Source of the DNA: JBHELG01 sp046263195
GTDB taxonomy: Bacteria; Actinomycetota; Nitriliruptoria; Nitriliruptorales; JAHWKO01
DNA length: 25,068 bases
NCBI GenBank assembly: GCA_046263195.1
Contig: JBHELG010000142.1
Location: 1 to 25,068 of the forward strand
Reading direction: 5' to 3'
The translations under genes and the position numbers were made by a program. Shown piece after piece: positions 1-8,097 of this stretch. Under the pieces are notes generated by a model. It did not search any database. It worked only from the letters and a program-made list of their open reading frames with translations, and was not told where the DNA came from. Position 1 is the first letter of the stretch. Each line of letters starts with the position of its first letter.

Positions 1-1
1 C

Positions 2-253
2 CAGTACGTGCCGTGGGAGTACGCGCGGGGTTACGTCGACGCACTGAGCGACGCGGGCGTATGGGAGCGTCGCGAGATTGAGACCTGCCCCCGCTGTCGC
101 TGGCGCATCCCCGAAGGTCTGCGGGGGGCGAACTTCTGCGCACGCTGCGGCACGCCGCTGCTCCGTGAGCGTGTTCGACGTGCACTCGAGGCCCGCGTCT
201 TGGGCCGAGAGTTCATCCATGGGGTACTGCGAGAGGCTGGTCTGCCCGGCTGA
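2..253 (+). CDS. Zinc-ribbon protein, C-terminal part (5' end outside window)
   Basis: The reading frame is open to the left edge of the window and stops with TGA at 251-253, so this is probably the C-terminus of a longer protein. A GTG at position 8 could be a start, but too little upstream sequence is present to see a ribosome binding site. Counting from that GTG, there is one four-cysteine zinc knuckle, C27-x2-C30-x13-C44-x2-C47, of the CPRC...CARCG type seen in zinc-ribbon proteins. An Arg-rich helical tail follows. No other domain is visible and I do not recognise the family. The next gene is convergent and ends 54 bases away. The zinc-binding role comes from the cysteine spacing only; nucleic-acid or protein binding would be a guess. 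Confidence 0.6.
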   Translation, partial: QYVPWEYARGYVDALSDAGVWERREIETCPRCRWRIPEGLRGANFCARCGTPLLRERVRRALEARVLGREFIHGVLREAGLPG

Positions 254-307
254 AGCCCTCTCGCTCCGGCCGCCGGCGTGACAGGTCGTGGGCTCGCTCT
301 AGGGGTT

Positions 308-1270
308 TCAGTACTGTGGGGCCCTGTACCACTCCACCGTCTTCTGCAGCCCCTCCCGAAGCGGCACCGTGGCCTTCCAGCCGAGTTCACGCTCCGCGAC
401 GGTGGTGTCGGGGCGTCGGACTTCGGGGTCGTCCTGGGGTCGAGGCAGGAAGCGGATCCCGGAATGCTGTCCGACCGCCTCCTGGACGGCTTCGGCGAGG
501 TCGAGGACCGTGATCTCACCTGGGTTGCCGAGGTTGACCGGGTCGGTATAGCCGGAGCGGAGCAGCCGCAAGAGCCCGTCGACCATGTCGTCGACGTAGC
601 AGAGCGAGCGCGTCTGGGTGCCGTCACCGTGGACGGTGAGTGGTTCGCCTCGTAGCGCCTGGGCGATGAACGTCGGCACCGCCCGGCCGTCGTCGCGGCG
701 TAGGCGCGGACCAAAGGTGTTGAAGATGCGTGCCACCCGGACGTCCACGCCGTGCGTCCGGTGGTAGGCGTAAGTCAACGCCTCAGCGAACCGCTTCGCC
801 TCGTCATAGACACCCCGTGGCCCGATCGGATTGACGTGACCCCAATAGGTCTCCGGCTGGGGGTGCACCTGGGGGTCGCCGTAGACTTCGCTCGTGGACG
901 CGAGCATGAACCGGGCAGACTTGGCACGCGCGAGACCCAGTGCCTTGTGGGTCCCGAGTGCGCCCACCTTGAGGGTCTGGATCGGGAGTTGCAGATAATC
1001 GGCTGGGGAAGCCGGGGAAGCGAAGTGGAGCACGAAGTCGACAGCTCCTGGCACGTGGATGTAGTCCGTGACGTCGTACTTCAAGAAGCGGAAGTCCTCC
1101 CGGCCGATGAGATGCTCGAGGTTGGCGGCTCGCCCGGTGAGCAGGTTGTCGATGGCCACGACCCCCACCCCCGCATCGACCAGCCTGTCGCACAGGTGCG
1201 ATCCCAGGAAACCTGCCGCGCCCGTCACTACCGCTCGGCTCCCGGTGAAGTCCGGGTAGCCGGCCGTCAT
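308..1270 (-). CDS. UDP-glucuronate decarboxylase (UDP-xylose synthase), extended SDR family
   Basis: This 320-residue protein is predicted to convert UDP-glucuronate to UDP-xylose in the cytoplasm, using tightly bound NAD. It is a full-length extended short-chain dehydrogenase. The Rossmann motif G17-A-A-G20-F-L-G23 is followed by the acidic strand end D41. The UXS-type stretch HFASPASP lies at 82-89. The catalytic set is T126/E128 in STSEVYGDP plus Y155-x3-K159 in YDEAKR. The segment around WGHVNPIGPR (143-152) is characteristic of UDP-glucuronate decarboxylases rather than of plain 4-epimerases. The ATG at 1270 overlaps the stop of the UDP-glucose dehydrogenase gene by 4 bases (ATGA), which fits translational coupling and metabolic succession. 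A related dTDP-glucose dehydratase or epimerase activity is possible but less likely. Confidence 0.9.
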   Translation of the reverse strand: MTAGYPDFTGSRAVVTGAAGFLGSHLCDRLVDAGVGVVAIDNLLTGRAANLEHLIGREDFRFLKYDVTDYIHVPGAVDFVLHFASPASPADYLQLPIQTLKVGALGTHKALGLARAKSARFMLASTSEVYGDPQVHPQPETYWGHVNPIGPRGVYDEAKRFAEALTYAYHRTHGVDVRVARIFNTFGPRLRRDDGRAVPTFIAQALRGEPLTVHGDGTQTRSLCYVDDMVDGLLRLLRSGYTDPVNLGNPGEITVLDLAEAVQEAVGQHSGIRFLPRPQDDPEVRRPDTTVAERELGWKATVPLREGLQKTVEWYRAPQY

Positions 1271-2592
1271 GGGATGACAGGAGGGCGGCCCAGCCCGTGG
1301 TAGCGGATGCCGGCCGCACGCATGCCCTCAGGGTCGAGAGCATTGCGACCGTCGATGACGATCGGGTAGGCGAGGACCGTGGCAAGCTCCGCTCCGGTGA
1401 GTGCGGTTATCTGCGGCCATTCCGTGCAGATCACGGCGGCGTGGGCGTCGAGGCACGCCCCGAGGGGGTCATCGATGCAGGCCACGTCTGGCAGCCACTC
1501 CTTCACCTTGGACAGCGCGACCGGGTCGTAGATGCGTACGGTGGCCCCTTCGGCCAGCAGCCGTTCGGCCAGCCACAGCGCGGGAGCTTGCCGCAGGTCA
1601 TCGGTACCAGGCTTGAAGGCGGCGCCGAGTAGGGCCACGGTCTTGCCTTCCAGGTGCCAGAGCTCGGAGCGTATCTTGTCGAGCACGTGCTCGCGCTGCT
1701 CGTCATTGACGCGACGGACCTGCTCGAGGAGGTTGAAGTGGTAGCCGACGCTGCGAGCGAGGTGGAGGAAGGCGTCGACGTCCTTGGGGAAGCATGAGCC
1801 GCCGTACCCGAGACCGGCGTTGAGGAAGTGCGGACCGATGCGATGGTCGGCTCCCATTCCCTCCGCGACCGCTTGCACGTCGGCGCCAACCAGCTCGCAC
1901 AGCCGCGCCACGGCGTTGATGAAGGAGATACGGGTCGCGAGGAAGGCGTTCGAGGCGTGCTTGATGAGTTCGGCTGTGACGAGGTCGGTCTCGATGTAGG
2001 GACAGTCGTGCTCAGAGAGCAGGGGCGCGTACACCTCACGCAGGGCAGCGCGCGCACGCTCGGAGCTCGTACCCACCACGACACGGTCGGGGCGCAGAGT
2101 GTCCGCTACCGCCTGCCCTTCGCGCAGGAATTCCGGGTTCGAAGCGACCTCGATGCGGGCACCGTTGCGGGCACGAGCCTGTTCGCGCTCGATGACATAG
2201 CTCAGGCGCATGCCCGTGTTCGCGGGAACGGTGGACTTCTCCGCGAGTACGAGATCGCGACGAGCGTGCAACGCTGCGACTTGTCCTACCCGCTCCACAT
2301 AGGCGAGGTTCGGCGCCCCACCGGGCAGTGATGGCGTGCCGACGCAGACGAAGGCCACCTCGGCCTCGAAGAGGGCGTCGCGAATATCGTTGCTGAAGCT
2401 GAGCCGGCCCGCCGAGCGACCCTCGGCCACGAGCTCGGCGAGGCCAGGCTCGTGGAACGGGATACCCCCATCCTGGAGGACGGCGACTTTGTCGTTGTCG
2501 TCGTCCATGCCACAGACTTCGTGCCCCCAGCGTGCAAGGCAAGCCGCGGTCACGAGGCCGACGTGGCCGATGCCGATCACCGCGACACGCAC
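1267..2592 (-). CDS. ugd: UDP-glucose 6-dehydrogenase
   Basis: Predicted to oxidise UDP-glucose to UDP-glucuronate in two NAD-dependent steps, feeding the overlapping decarboxylase gene. The 441-residue length is usual for the family. The N-terminal NAD motif is G7-I-G9-H-V-G12, directly after the start. SNPEFLREG marks the substrate-binding region. The catalytic cysteine is C267 in GGSCFPKD, and FKPGTDD opens the C-terminal UDP-binding domain. I chose the GTG at 2590-2592 because it sits just before the nucleotide-binding strand and is preceded by AAGGGGAG at good spacing. The frame is open further upstream to 2727, but that extension overlaps the preceding lipoprotein gene and has no family resemblance. 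The lipoprotein stop lies 16 bases upstream, so co-transcription is likely. Confidence 0.93.
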   Translation of the reverse strand: MRVAVIGIGHVGLVTAACLARWGHEVCGMDDDNDKVAVLQDGGIPFHEPGLAELVAEGRSAGRLSFSNDIRDALFEAEVAFVCVGTPSLPGGAPNLAYVERVGQVAALHARRDLVLAEKSTVPANTGMRLSYVIEREQARARNGARIEVASNPEFLREGQAVADTLRPDRVVVGTSSERARAALREVYAPLLSEHDCPYIETDLVTAELIKHASNAFLATRISFINAVARLCELVGADVQAVAEGMGADHRIGPHFLNAGLGYGGSCFPKDVDAFLHLARSVGYHFNLLEQVRRVNDEQREHVLDKIRSELWHLEGKTVALLGAAFKPGTDDLRQAPALWLAERLLAEGATVRIYDPVALSKVKEWLPDVACIDDPLGACLDAHAAVICTEWPQITALTGAELATVLAYPIVIDGRNALDPEGMRAAGIRYHGLGRPPVIP

Positions 2593-2608
2593 CGGCTCCC
2601 CTTTCCGA

Positions 2609-3334
2609 CTACTCACTGAGTGGAATCGGGACTTTACTGCCTGATGCTTGCCAAGGTTCCGTGTTCGCTGGGATTTTTCGGCGAGCTTCCCGAACAGGCC
2701 CAAGACCGCTACTACGACCTGCCTCATCCTGGCCCCAGGCCGCTACTACGACCTCTCTAGCAATATCAGCCCCGCCCGCCCGGAGTGGCGCGCCGAAGTC
2801 CATGGATTCCACGATCCCATCGAACATCGGGCGATACTGGTCGAACAAGGCCGGTCCGTCCTGCGAGAAGCGCGGCGTGATGGGCTGAAAGAGGCCGACG
2901 AGCTCGCGTGCCGGGATGAGCACGACCATCTCCCGGGTGAGGGTGCCGTTCGCGTCGTAAGTGAACACGAGACGGGTGGCGGGAGCCCCGTCGATCCTAA
3001 ACTGGATGTCCTCATCAAGAGTGCCGTGCTGCTCGGCGACGAGGGCGCGCCAGGCAGCGGCCGTGGCATTCGGCTCGTGGGTGAAGAAGACCGCGGCCTG
3101 CAGGTCCGACGGGAAGTTGGGCGGGGGAACGGAAGCGTCGAGGTCAGGGAAGCGTGCATTGGCGATGCTGAGCCGCGAGTGGTCGAGTTCGTTGACGACC
3201 CATCCGGAGGGAAGCTCGAGTGTGACGTCGCGCCAGCGCACGTCCTCGGCCTGACCGCAGCCCCCGACAGCGGCCACGAGCACGACCAGCAGGGTGGCGA
3301 AGACAGGCCGAAACCGCCGGAGAGTCGACGTCAC
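2609..3334 (-). CDS. Secreted lipoprotein, PsbP/LpqN (DUF1795)-like
   Basis: This 241-residue protein has a basic N-terminus (RRFRP), a hydrophobic stretch and a lipobox-like AVGGC, giving lipidation at C26. It should be anchored on the outer face of the membrane. The mature part resembles the Mog1/PsbP/LpqN fold: an early LELPSGW strand, a central RIDGAPATRLVF strand pair and a closing helix FDQYRPMFDGIVESM. Function is unknown for most such proteins. GTG at 3334 gives a normal-length signal peptide. An in-frame ATG at 3391 with AAGGAGG only 3 bases upstream is an alternative and would put the cysteine at residue 45. The last roughly 60 residues look unlike the domain and overlap a 15-base direct repeat. 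The gene is divergent from the ABC genes and probably leads the sugar-nucleotide operon. Confidence 0.75.
   Translation of the reverse strand: MTSTLRRFRPVFATLLVVLVAAVGGCGQAEDVRWRDVTLELPSGWVVNELDHSRLSIANARFPDLDASVPPPNFPSDLQAAVFFTHEPNATAAAWRALVAEQHGTLDEDIQFRIDGAPATRLVFTYDANGTLTREMVVLIPARELVGLFQPITPRFSQDGPALFDQYRPMFDGIVESMDFGAPLRAGGADIAREVVVAAWGQDEAGRSSGLGPVREARRKIPANTEPWQASGSKVPIPLSE
2706..2754. repeat. 15-bp exact direct repeat, period 34
   Basis: The sequence CCGCTACTACGACCT occurs at 2706-2720 and again at 2740-2754. The 34-base period is not a multiple of three, so the two copies are read in different frames of the lipoprotein gene and cannot be a protein repeat. It lies in the 3' extension of that gene, upstream of the ugd start. 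It may be a small duplication or a pair of regulator sites for ugd. Confidence 0.6.
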
Positions 3335-3418
3335 CCCGTGTGGCGTTCTCCCCTCCGGTCCCGCCGCACGCCACCGGTGCGTGCCTAACATTGGCCTCCT
3401 TGCGTGAGGAGCAGCGCC

Positions 3419-4396
3419 GTGAGCACCGCGGTTCGTGTCGTGGGCGTCAGAAAGGCGTTCGGGGACACCGTGGCGCTCGACGACGTCAACCTGGAGGTCG
3501 CCGAGGGTAGCGTCCTCGCGTTGCTTGGTCCCAACGGCGCCGGCAAGACCACGTTGGTCAAGATCCTGGCGACTCTGCTGGCGCCGGATGCCGGGACGGC
3601 CGAGGTGTTCGGACACGACGTCGTTGCCGAGTCCACCTTGGTGCGGCAGCTGATCGGGATGACGGGCCAGTTCGCGGCGGTGGACGAGCTGCTCAGCGGC
3701 CGGGAGAACCTGCGGATGTTCGGCCGGCTGTTCCACCTCGACCGCGACGACGCCGCCAATCGGGTCGATGAGTTGCTGGAACGCTTCGGCCTCGAGAACG
3801 CCGCGGACCGACTCGTGCGGACGTACTCGGGCGGGATGCGACGGCGGCTGGACCTCGCCTCCAGCCTCCTCAAACGGCCACGGCTGCTGTTCCTCGACGA
3901 GCCGACCGCCGGGCTCGACCCACGTAGCCGCCGCCAGATGTGGCAGGCGATCGGTGACCTCGTGAGCCAAGGAGCGACGTTGCTGTTGACGACCCAGGAC
4001 ATGGAGGAGGCGGGAGAGCTCGCCGAGCGGATCGCCGTCATCGACCACGGTCGCATCATCGCGGAGGGCACGGTTGACGAGCTGAAGCACAAGGTCGGCG
4101 GGCGCGTCGTGATTGTTCGGTTGGGCGATCCCGGCGACCGGGACCGGGCGGTCAATGCGCTGGTCGAGGTGGGCTGCGATGAACCGCACGAGGAGCATGA
4201 CGAGCAGTTGGTCCTGCCCGTGCGGCGCAACGGGGTGGGTTTGGTGGCGGAGGCCACACGAGCCCTGGACGAGGCGGAGGTGCGGGTCACCGAGCTCGTG
4301 ATGCGTCCGCCCACTCTCGACGACGTGTTCTTGGAACTGACCGGGCGGCCGCCTGATAAGCGCGACGACGAGGCCGAGCCAGGAGGAGGCGCGTGA
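3419..4396 (+). CDS. DrrA-like ABC transporter ATP-binding protein
   Basis: This 325-residue cytoplasmic ATPase should power the adjacent permease. Walker A is G37-PNGAGKT-T45, the ABC signature YSGGM lies at 136-140, and Walker B LLFLDEP lies at 156-162 followed by TAGLDP. The switch position is Q193 in TTQDMEEA instead of the usual histidine; DrrA-type exporters commonly read TTQ here. A C-terminal domain of about 90 residues matches the daunorubicin-resistance subfamily layout. Start choice: GTG at 3419 has GAGGAG 7 bases upstream, whereas the in-frame GTG at 3404 has no Shine-Dalgarno. A TAACAT at 3386-3391 could be a -10 element, but no good -35 is visible. The gene is divergent from the lipoprotein gene. 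The substrate (drug, lipid or glycolipid) cannot be told from sequence. Confidence 0.92.
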   Translation: MSTAVRVVGVRKAFGDTVALDDVNLEVAEGSVLALLGPNGAGKTTLVKILATLLAPDAGTAEVFGHDVVAESTLVRQLIGMTGQFAAVDELLSGRENLRMFGRLFHLDRDDAANRVDELLERFGLENAADRLVRTYSGGMRRRLDLASSLLKRPRLLFLDEPTAGLDPRSRRQMWQAIGDLVSQGATLLLTTQDMEEAGELAERIAVIDHGRIIAEGTVDELKHKVGGRVVIVRLGDPGDRDRAVNALVEVGCDEPHEEHDEQLVLPVRRNGVGLVAEATRALDEAEVRVTELVMRPPTLDDVFLELTGRPPDKRDDEAEPGGGA

Positions 4397-4443
4397 GCGG
4401 CGCCTCCGAAGGAGCACCACTTCGCTGAAGCTAGCCAGACGAC

Positions 4444-4453
4444 GGAGGTGATC
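4444..4453 (+). promoter_or_regulatory. Ribosome binding site fully complementary to the 16S anti-SD
   Basis: GGAGGTGATC here is a 10-base perfect match to the complement of the usual bacterial 16S 3' end. It sits 7 bases (measured from GGAGG) before the GTG at 4456. It decides the permease start and rules out the ATG at 4454, which is followed at once by an in-frame TGA. Confidence 0.8.
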
Positions 4454-4455
4454 AT

Positions 4456-5262
4456 GTGAGTAGCGTCCAGGTCAGCGCTTGGCGGCAGGAGCTGCGGTGG
4501 GCCGTGCACGACAGTCTCGTCGTCAGCGCCCGCAACCTGTGGCACTTCGCCCGGCAACCCCGCCTGGTCGTGTTCACCACGATCGAACCCGTGATGTTCG
4601 TGCTGCTCTTCGCCTATGTGTTCGGCGGGGCCCTGAGCATGGCGCTGCCCCCCGGCACGTCGTACGTGGACTTCCTGTTGCCGGGCATCTTCGTCCAGTC
4701 CGCCGCTTTCCGTGCCGTTCAGACCTCCGTGGAGTTGGCGGAGGACCTGGAACGTGGCGTCATCGACCGCTTCCGGTCCATGCCCATGGCCCGCTCAGCC
4801 GTACTGATCGGCCGCACCGTCGCCGACCTGGCCCGCAGCACGTTCGTGATCCTGCTCATGGTGGCGGTCGGCTACCTGATCGGCTTCCGCTTTCGAGCCG
4901 GCGTGCTGCAGGCGCTGGGCGCGATCGGGGTCGTGGCGCTCTTCGGTTTCGCGCTGAGTTGGATCTTCGCCTGGGTGGCGCTGATTGCCGGGAGTGTCGA
5001 GACGGCCCAATCCGCCAGCTTCGTGACGATCTACCCGCTCGTGTTCGCAAGCTCGGTGTTCGTACCGGTCGAGACGATGCCGTCCTGGATCCGCGCGGTC
5101 GTGCAGTTCAGCCCCGTGACCCTCACCGCCAATGCTGCCCGCGACCTCTCCATCGGCGGTCCGGTCACCGCCGATCTGCTCGGCATGCTGGCCTGGACAG
5201 CCGCGATCGCCCTCGTCTTCGTCCCGCTTTCGGTCCGCCGCTTTCGGCAGGCCACCACGTGA
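4456..5262 (+). CDS. DrrB-like ABC-2 type transporter permease
   Basis: A 268-residue integral membrane protein of the ABC-2 family, expected to pair with the upstream ATPase as an exporter. About six hydrophobic segments are visible. The first follows the amphipathic N-terminus near LVVFTTIEPVMFVLLF. The family-typical stretch YVDFLLPGIFVQ leads into the cytoplasmic loop ERGVIDRFRSMPM, which probably contacts the ATPase. Four more helices follow. The gene begins 59 bases after the ATPase gene, and its start is fixed by an unusually strong ribosome binding site. The gene order is the usual one for DrrAB systems. The exported compound is not identifiable. The next gene starts 10 bases after the stop. 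Confidence 0.9.
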   Translation: MSSVQVSAWRQELRWAVHDSLVVSARNLWHFARQPRLVVFTTIEPVMFVLLFAYVFGGALSMALPPGTSYVDFLLPGIFVQSAAFRAVQTSVELAEDLERGVIDRFRSMPMARSAVLIGRTVADLARSTFVILLMVAVGYLIGFRFRAGVLQALGAIGVVALFGFALSWIFAWVALIAGSVETAQSASFVTIYPLVFASSVFVPVETMPSWIRAVVQFSPVTLTANAARDLSIGGPVTADLLGMLAWTAAIALVFVPLSVRRFRQATT

Positions 5263-5272
5263 GGTCACCCGC

Positions 5273-6025
5273 ATGGGAGTGAGGCTGCGCGTGCTCACGC
5301 TCAACCTCTGGGGCGACAATCCGCCCCTCGAGAAGCGAATGGCCGGGCTGGTCGCATACCTCGAGCGCGAGCAGCCCGACATCGTGGCCCTGCAGGAGGT
5401 GGCCGATCTCGAGGACCGGACCCAGGCGGACCATCTGGCCGAGTCGGCCGGCTACCCCATCGTGCACCACGTAGACACCGGACGGCTCCTCTGGCCCGGC
5501 GAGGGTCTGGCCGTCCTGAGCAAACTGGACGCCGAACCGGCGACCACGGTCGCGCTGCCCCATAGCCCCGAAGACGCCCACCCCCGCGCCTTGCAGCAAC
5601 TGGACGTGGAAGCCGCGGATGGCACCCTGGTACGGCTCGGCAACACTCATCTCGCCTTCCGCCTGGAATCCACTCGACTGAGAAGCGAGCAGACCGAGCG
5701 CATCCGAGAGGAGCTGGAGAGCTTGACCCAACCCGTGGTCCTCGTGGGTGACCTCAACGACGTGTCCGCCTCCGAGCCTCTGCGCGTCTTGTACGACGCG
5801 GGGTTCGCCGACTGCTACGCGTCCCTGCATGAGCACGAGTATTGGACCTTCCATCCAGCCAACCCCTACGCCGACCAGCAGGACCTGCTCGAACGGCGCG
5901 TCGACCACGTCCTCGCTCGAGACTTCGAAGTGATCGACGCCGCTGTGGTACTCACCGGCGAGGACGCGCCCGTGGTGTCAGACCACTTCGGAGTTCTTGC
6001 CACACTGCGGATCGACAAGGGCTGA
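5273..6025 (+). CDS. Endonuclease/exonuclease/phosphatase-fold hydrolase
   Basis: A 250-residue metal-dependent phosphodiesterase-fold protein with the full set of family motifs: N11 in LTLNLWG, E42 in ALQEV, N124/H126 in NTHLA, D160/N162 in VGDLND, D211-H212 in RRVDHV and D237-H238 in VSDHFG. All metal and catalytic positions are kept, so it should be active. The family acts on DNA, inositol phosphates, sphingomyelin or other phosphodiesters, and the substrate cannot be chosen here. No signal peptide is visible, so it is probably cytoplasmic. The ATG at 5273 has GAGG 8 bases upstream, overlapping the permease stop, which indicates an operon with the exporter. The frame is open back to 5132, but that part only shadows the permease. 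Confidence 0.85.
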   Translation: MGVRLRVLTLNLWGDNPPLEKRMAGLVAYLEREQPDIVALQEVADLEDRTQADHLAESAGYPIVHHVDTGRLLWPGEGLAVLSKLDAEPATTVALPHSPEDAHPRALQQLDVEAADGTLVRLGNTHLAFRLESTRLRSEQTERIREELESLTQPVVLVGDLNDVSASEPLRVLYDAGFADCYASLHEHEYWTFHPANPYADQQDLLERRVDHVLARDFEVIDAAVVLTGEDAPVVSDHFGVLATLRIDKG

Positions 6026-6087
6026 GCACCGGCTCGTGGACGTCGGGGCGGCCCGGGCTTGACAAGATGGAGGGCTGAGAGTCACCG

Positions 6088-8097
6088 CTACCGAGACGTT
6101 GCCGCTTCTGGAGAAGCCGCAGTCTCCCCCCACAAGGTCTGCTGCAGTCCGGATGCCCGCGCGATACGGGTTCGAATGGCATTCCGGATGATCTCTTCGC
6201 TGCCGATGACGGTCACGCGCTCCTTGGCTCGGGTGACGGCCGTGTACAGCAGCTCGCGTGTAAGGATCGGGGAGGTCTCGTCGGGGAGGACGACGACGAC
6301 GTGGCCGAACTGACTGCCCTGGCTCTTGTGGATGGTCATGGCATGGACGGTCTCGATGTGTTCGAGGCGGCTGGGACCGTAGGTCCGCACGCCCTGCGCC
6401 CCGCGGAAGGCGACCTGTAGCGAGTCTCCCTGTAGCACGACAACACCAATGTCGCCGTTGTAGAGCCGCAAGCCGGGATCGTTCTGAGTGACCAGCACGG
6501 GGCGGCCCACGTAACAACGCTCGATGGCATCGAAGCCGTCAAGGTCGTCGGTCAGCCATCGTTCAACCTGTGCCACCCAGGCATGCAGGCCGCCCCGCCC
6601 ATGCCGGTGAGCGCACAGGATCCGCAGGCGGTCCAGTGCCCGCAGGGCTGCCATGGCATCACCTGCACTGGCTGCCCGCACCACCTCTCGATTGACTGCC
6701 ACGACGAGCTCGCGCACGGGAGCAAGCGCGGGCTGGCGTCTGGCGTCATCAGAGACGGAAATCCAGCTCACGTCGTGATCGCTGGCACGGAGCACGCTCA
6801 GCACTGCGTCGGCATCGCCAATGTGGATGGCGGAGGCCAGGCGGGCGATGCCGGAGTCGACGCGAAAGCGCCGGACCCTCCCGAGGACGACGATGACGTC
6901 GTCAATCCCCTCCGCACGTGCAGGTGTCACGTGCTCGAGCGGCTCGCCGGTCGCCTCGGCCAGGTCGTCTCGGGCCGGCTCGCTCATGCGCAGCTCGTCT
7001 GCGGCAGGTCCGACGATGTCGCCAAGGACCGCCCCGGCCTCGACCGACTCCAACTGGTCGGGATCGCCGACGAGCACCAGCTGGCTGGTGGGTCTCAGGG
7101 CGATCAGGAGCTTGGCCATGAGTGACAGCGAGACCATCGAGGTCTCGTCGATGACGACGATGTCATGGGGCAGTCTGCGCTCGCGGTCGTGCCAGAAGCG
7201 GGTGTGGCTGCCGGGATGCCAGCCGAGTAGGCGGTGCAGCGTGGTGGCTTCGAGCTTGCGCAACCGGTCACGGACGGCTGCGTGGGTGTCAAGGGTCGCG
7301 GCTGCTTCCTGAAGTGCTGTGGTGAGACGGTCGGCGGCCTTTCCGGTCGGGGTGGCCAGTGCGACGTTGGGCGGGCGGTCCTGGGCGAGTTCGTGGAGTA
7401 GTGCGAGCAGCCGTGCCACGGTGTGGGTCTTGCCGGTTCCGGGACCTCCCGCGATCACGGTCAAGCTACGCAGGGCTGCGGTTGCCACTGCCAACCGCTG
7501 ACGGTCCGGTCGTTCATCTCCCGGAGGGAGGAGCCGATCGAGTGTGGTACGCAGCGCAGCGAGATCGACGCCTGTACGGGTGCGGTCGGCGCGCCGGCGC
7601 AGCACCTGGGCGACGCGCCGTTCGTAGCGCCAGTAGCGGTCGAGGTAGAGCCGGCTGGCCACGAGGCTGAGCGGCCGGTCCGCGGCCGGATCGATCTCTT
7701 TCGGCGTCCCGGTCGGTCGGACCGTGACGAGCGGACTGGACTCGAGCAGCGCCCGCCAGCGCGCCGGGTCCGGCCAGTTGAGGTCGTCGGCTGTCAGCGG
7801 CGCCTGGTCGACCCCGGTGATGGTTCGAGCGACTCGGGTCAGGTCGACGCAGACGTGGCCGTGTTGGGGCGCGCGGACGGCCAGCGCCGCGGCGAGCAGC
7901 ACCTCAGGGCGCTCATCGCCGGTGATGCGGCACAGGGTCGCAGCCGTGTGGACGTCGGCGGGACTGAGCACACCGGCATGGTTGAACGGTTCGAGGACGC
8001 CAACTGGCCGGGTGGCGATACGCACGTCGTCACGGTCGAACGCTGCTGCCTCACGGTGGGACGCGATGCGCTCGCGGGCGGTAGGGGTTGCGCTCAT
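6088..8097 (-). CDS. recD: Exodeoxyribonuclease V alpha subunit RecD (5'-3' helicase)
   Basis: This is the RecD motor subunit of RecBCD, which unwinds and processes double-strand DNA ends. The 669-residue protein has an N-terminal RecD-type domain followed by an SF1 helicase core: Walker A G217-GPGTGK-T224, motif Ia ATPTGKAADR, motif II IDETSM, a QLVLVGDPDQL box, and late motifs TIHKSQGSQF and LLYTAVTRA. The ATG at 8095-8097 overlaps the recB stop as ATGA and was chosen over an ATG at 8160 that would run into recB. It is the last gene of a recC-recB-recD operon. It converges on the phosphodiesterase-fold gene, leaving 62 bases in which I see no clear terminator. Confidence 0.94.
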   Translation of the reverse strand: MSATPTARERIASHREAAAFDRDDVRIATRPVGVLEPFNHAGVLSPADVHTAATLCRITGDERPEVLLAAALAVRAPQHGHVCVDLTRVARTITGVDQAPLTADDLNWPDPARWRALLESSPLVTVRPTGTPKEIDPAADRPLSLVASRLYLDRYWRYERRVAQVLRRRADRTRTGVDLAALRTTLDRLLPPGDERPDRQRLAVATAALRSLTVIAGGPGTGKTHTVARLLALLHELAQDRPPNVALATPTGKAADRLTTALQEAAATLDTHAAVRDRLRKLEATTLHRLLGWHPGSHTRFWHDRERRLPHDIVVIDETSMVSLSLMAKLLIALRPTSQLVLVGDPDQLESVEAGAVLGDIVGPAADELRMSEPARDDLAEATGEPLEHVTPARAEGIDDVIVVLGRVRRFRVDSGIARLASAIHIGDADAVLSVLRASDHDVSWISVSDDARRQPALAPVRELVVAVNREVVRAASAGDAMAALRALDRLRILCAHRHGRGGLHAWVAQVERWLTDDLDGFDAIERCYVGRPVLVTQNDPGLRLYNGDIGVVVLQGDSLQVAFRGAQGVRTYGPSRLEHIETVHAMTIHKSQGSQFGHVVVVLPDETSPILTRELLYTAVTRAKERVTVIGSEEIIRNAIRTRIARASGLQQTLWGETAASPEAATSR

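Noticed and set aside
3391..4420. A 603-residue minus-strand open frame that joins the lipoprotein to sequence antisense to the ABC ATPase
   Set aside because: The upstream part is a mirror of the strongly supported DrrA-like gene, with no domain of its own; high-GC codon bias keeps antisense frames open.
4454..4459. ATG start for the permease at 4454
   Set aside because: The next codon is TGA; the GTG at 4456 in the long frame has the correct spacing to the ribosome binding site.
6160..6185. tRNA-like GGTTCGAAT (T-arm pattern)
   Set aside because: It lies inside the conserved C-terminal coding part of recD, and no acceptor or anticodon stem pairs around it.
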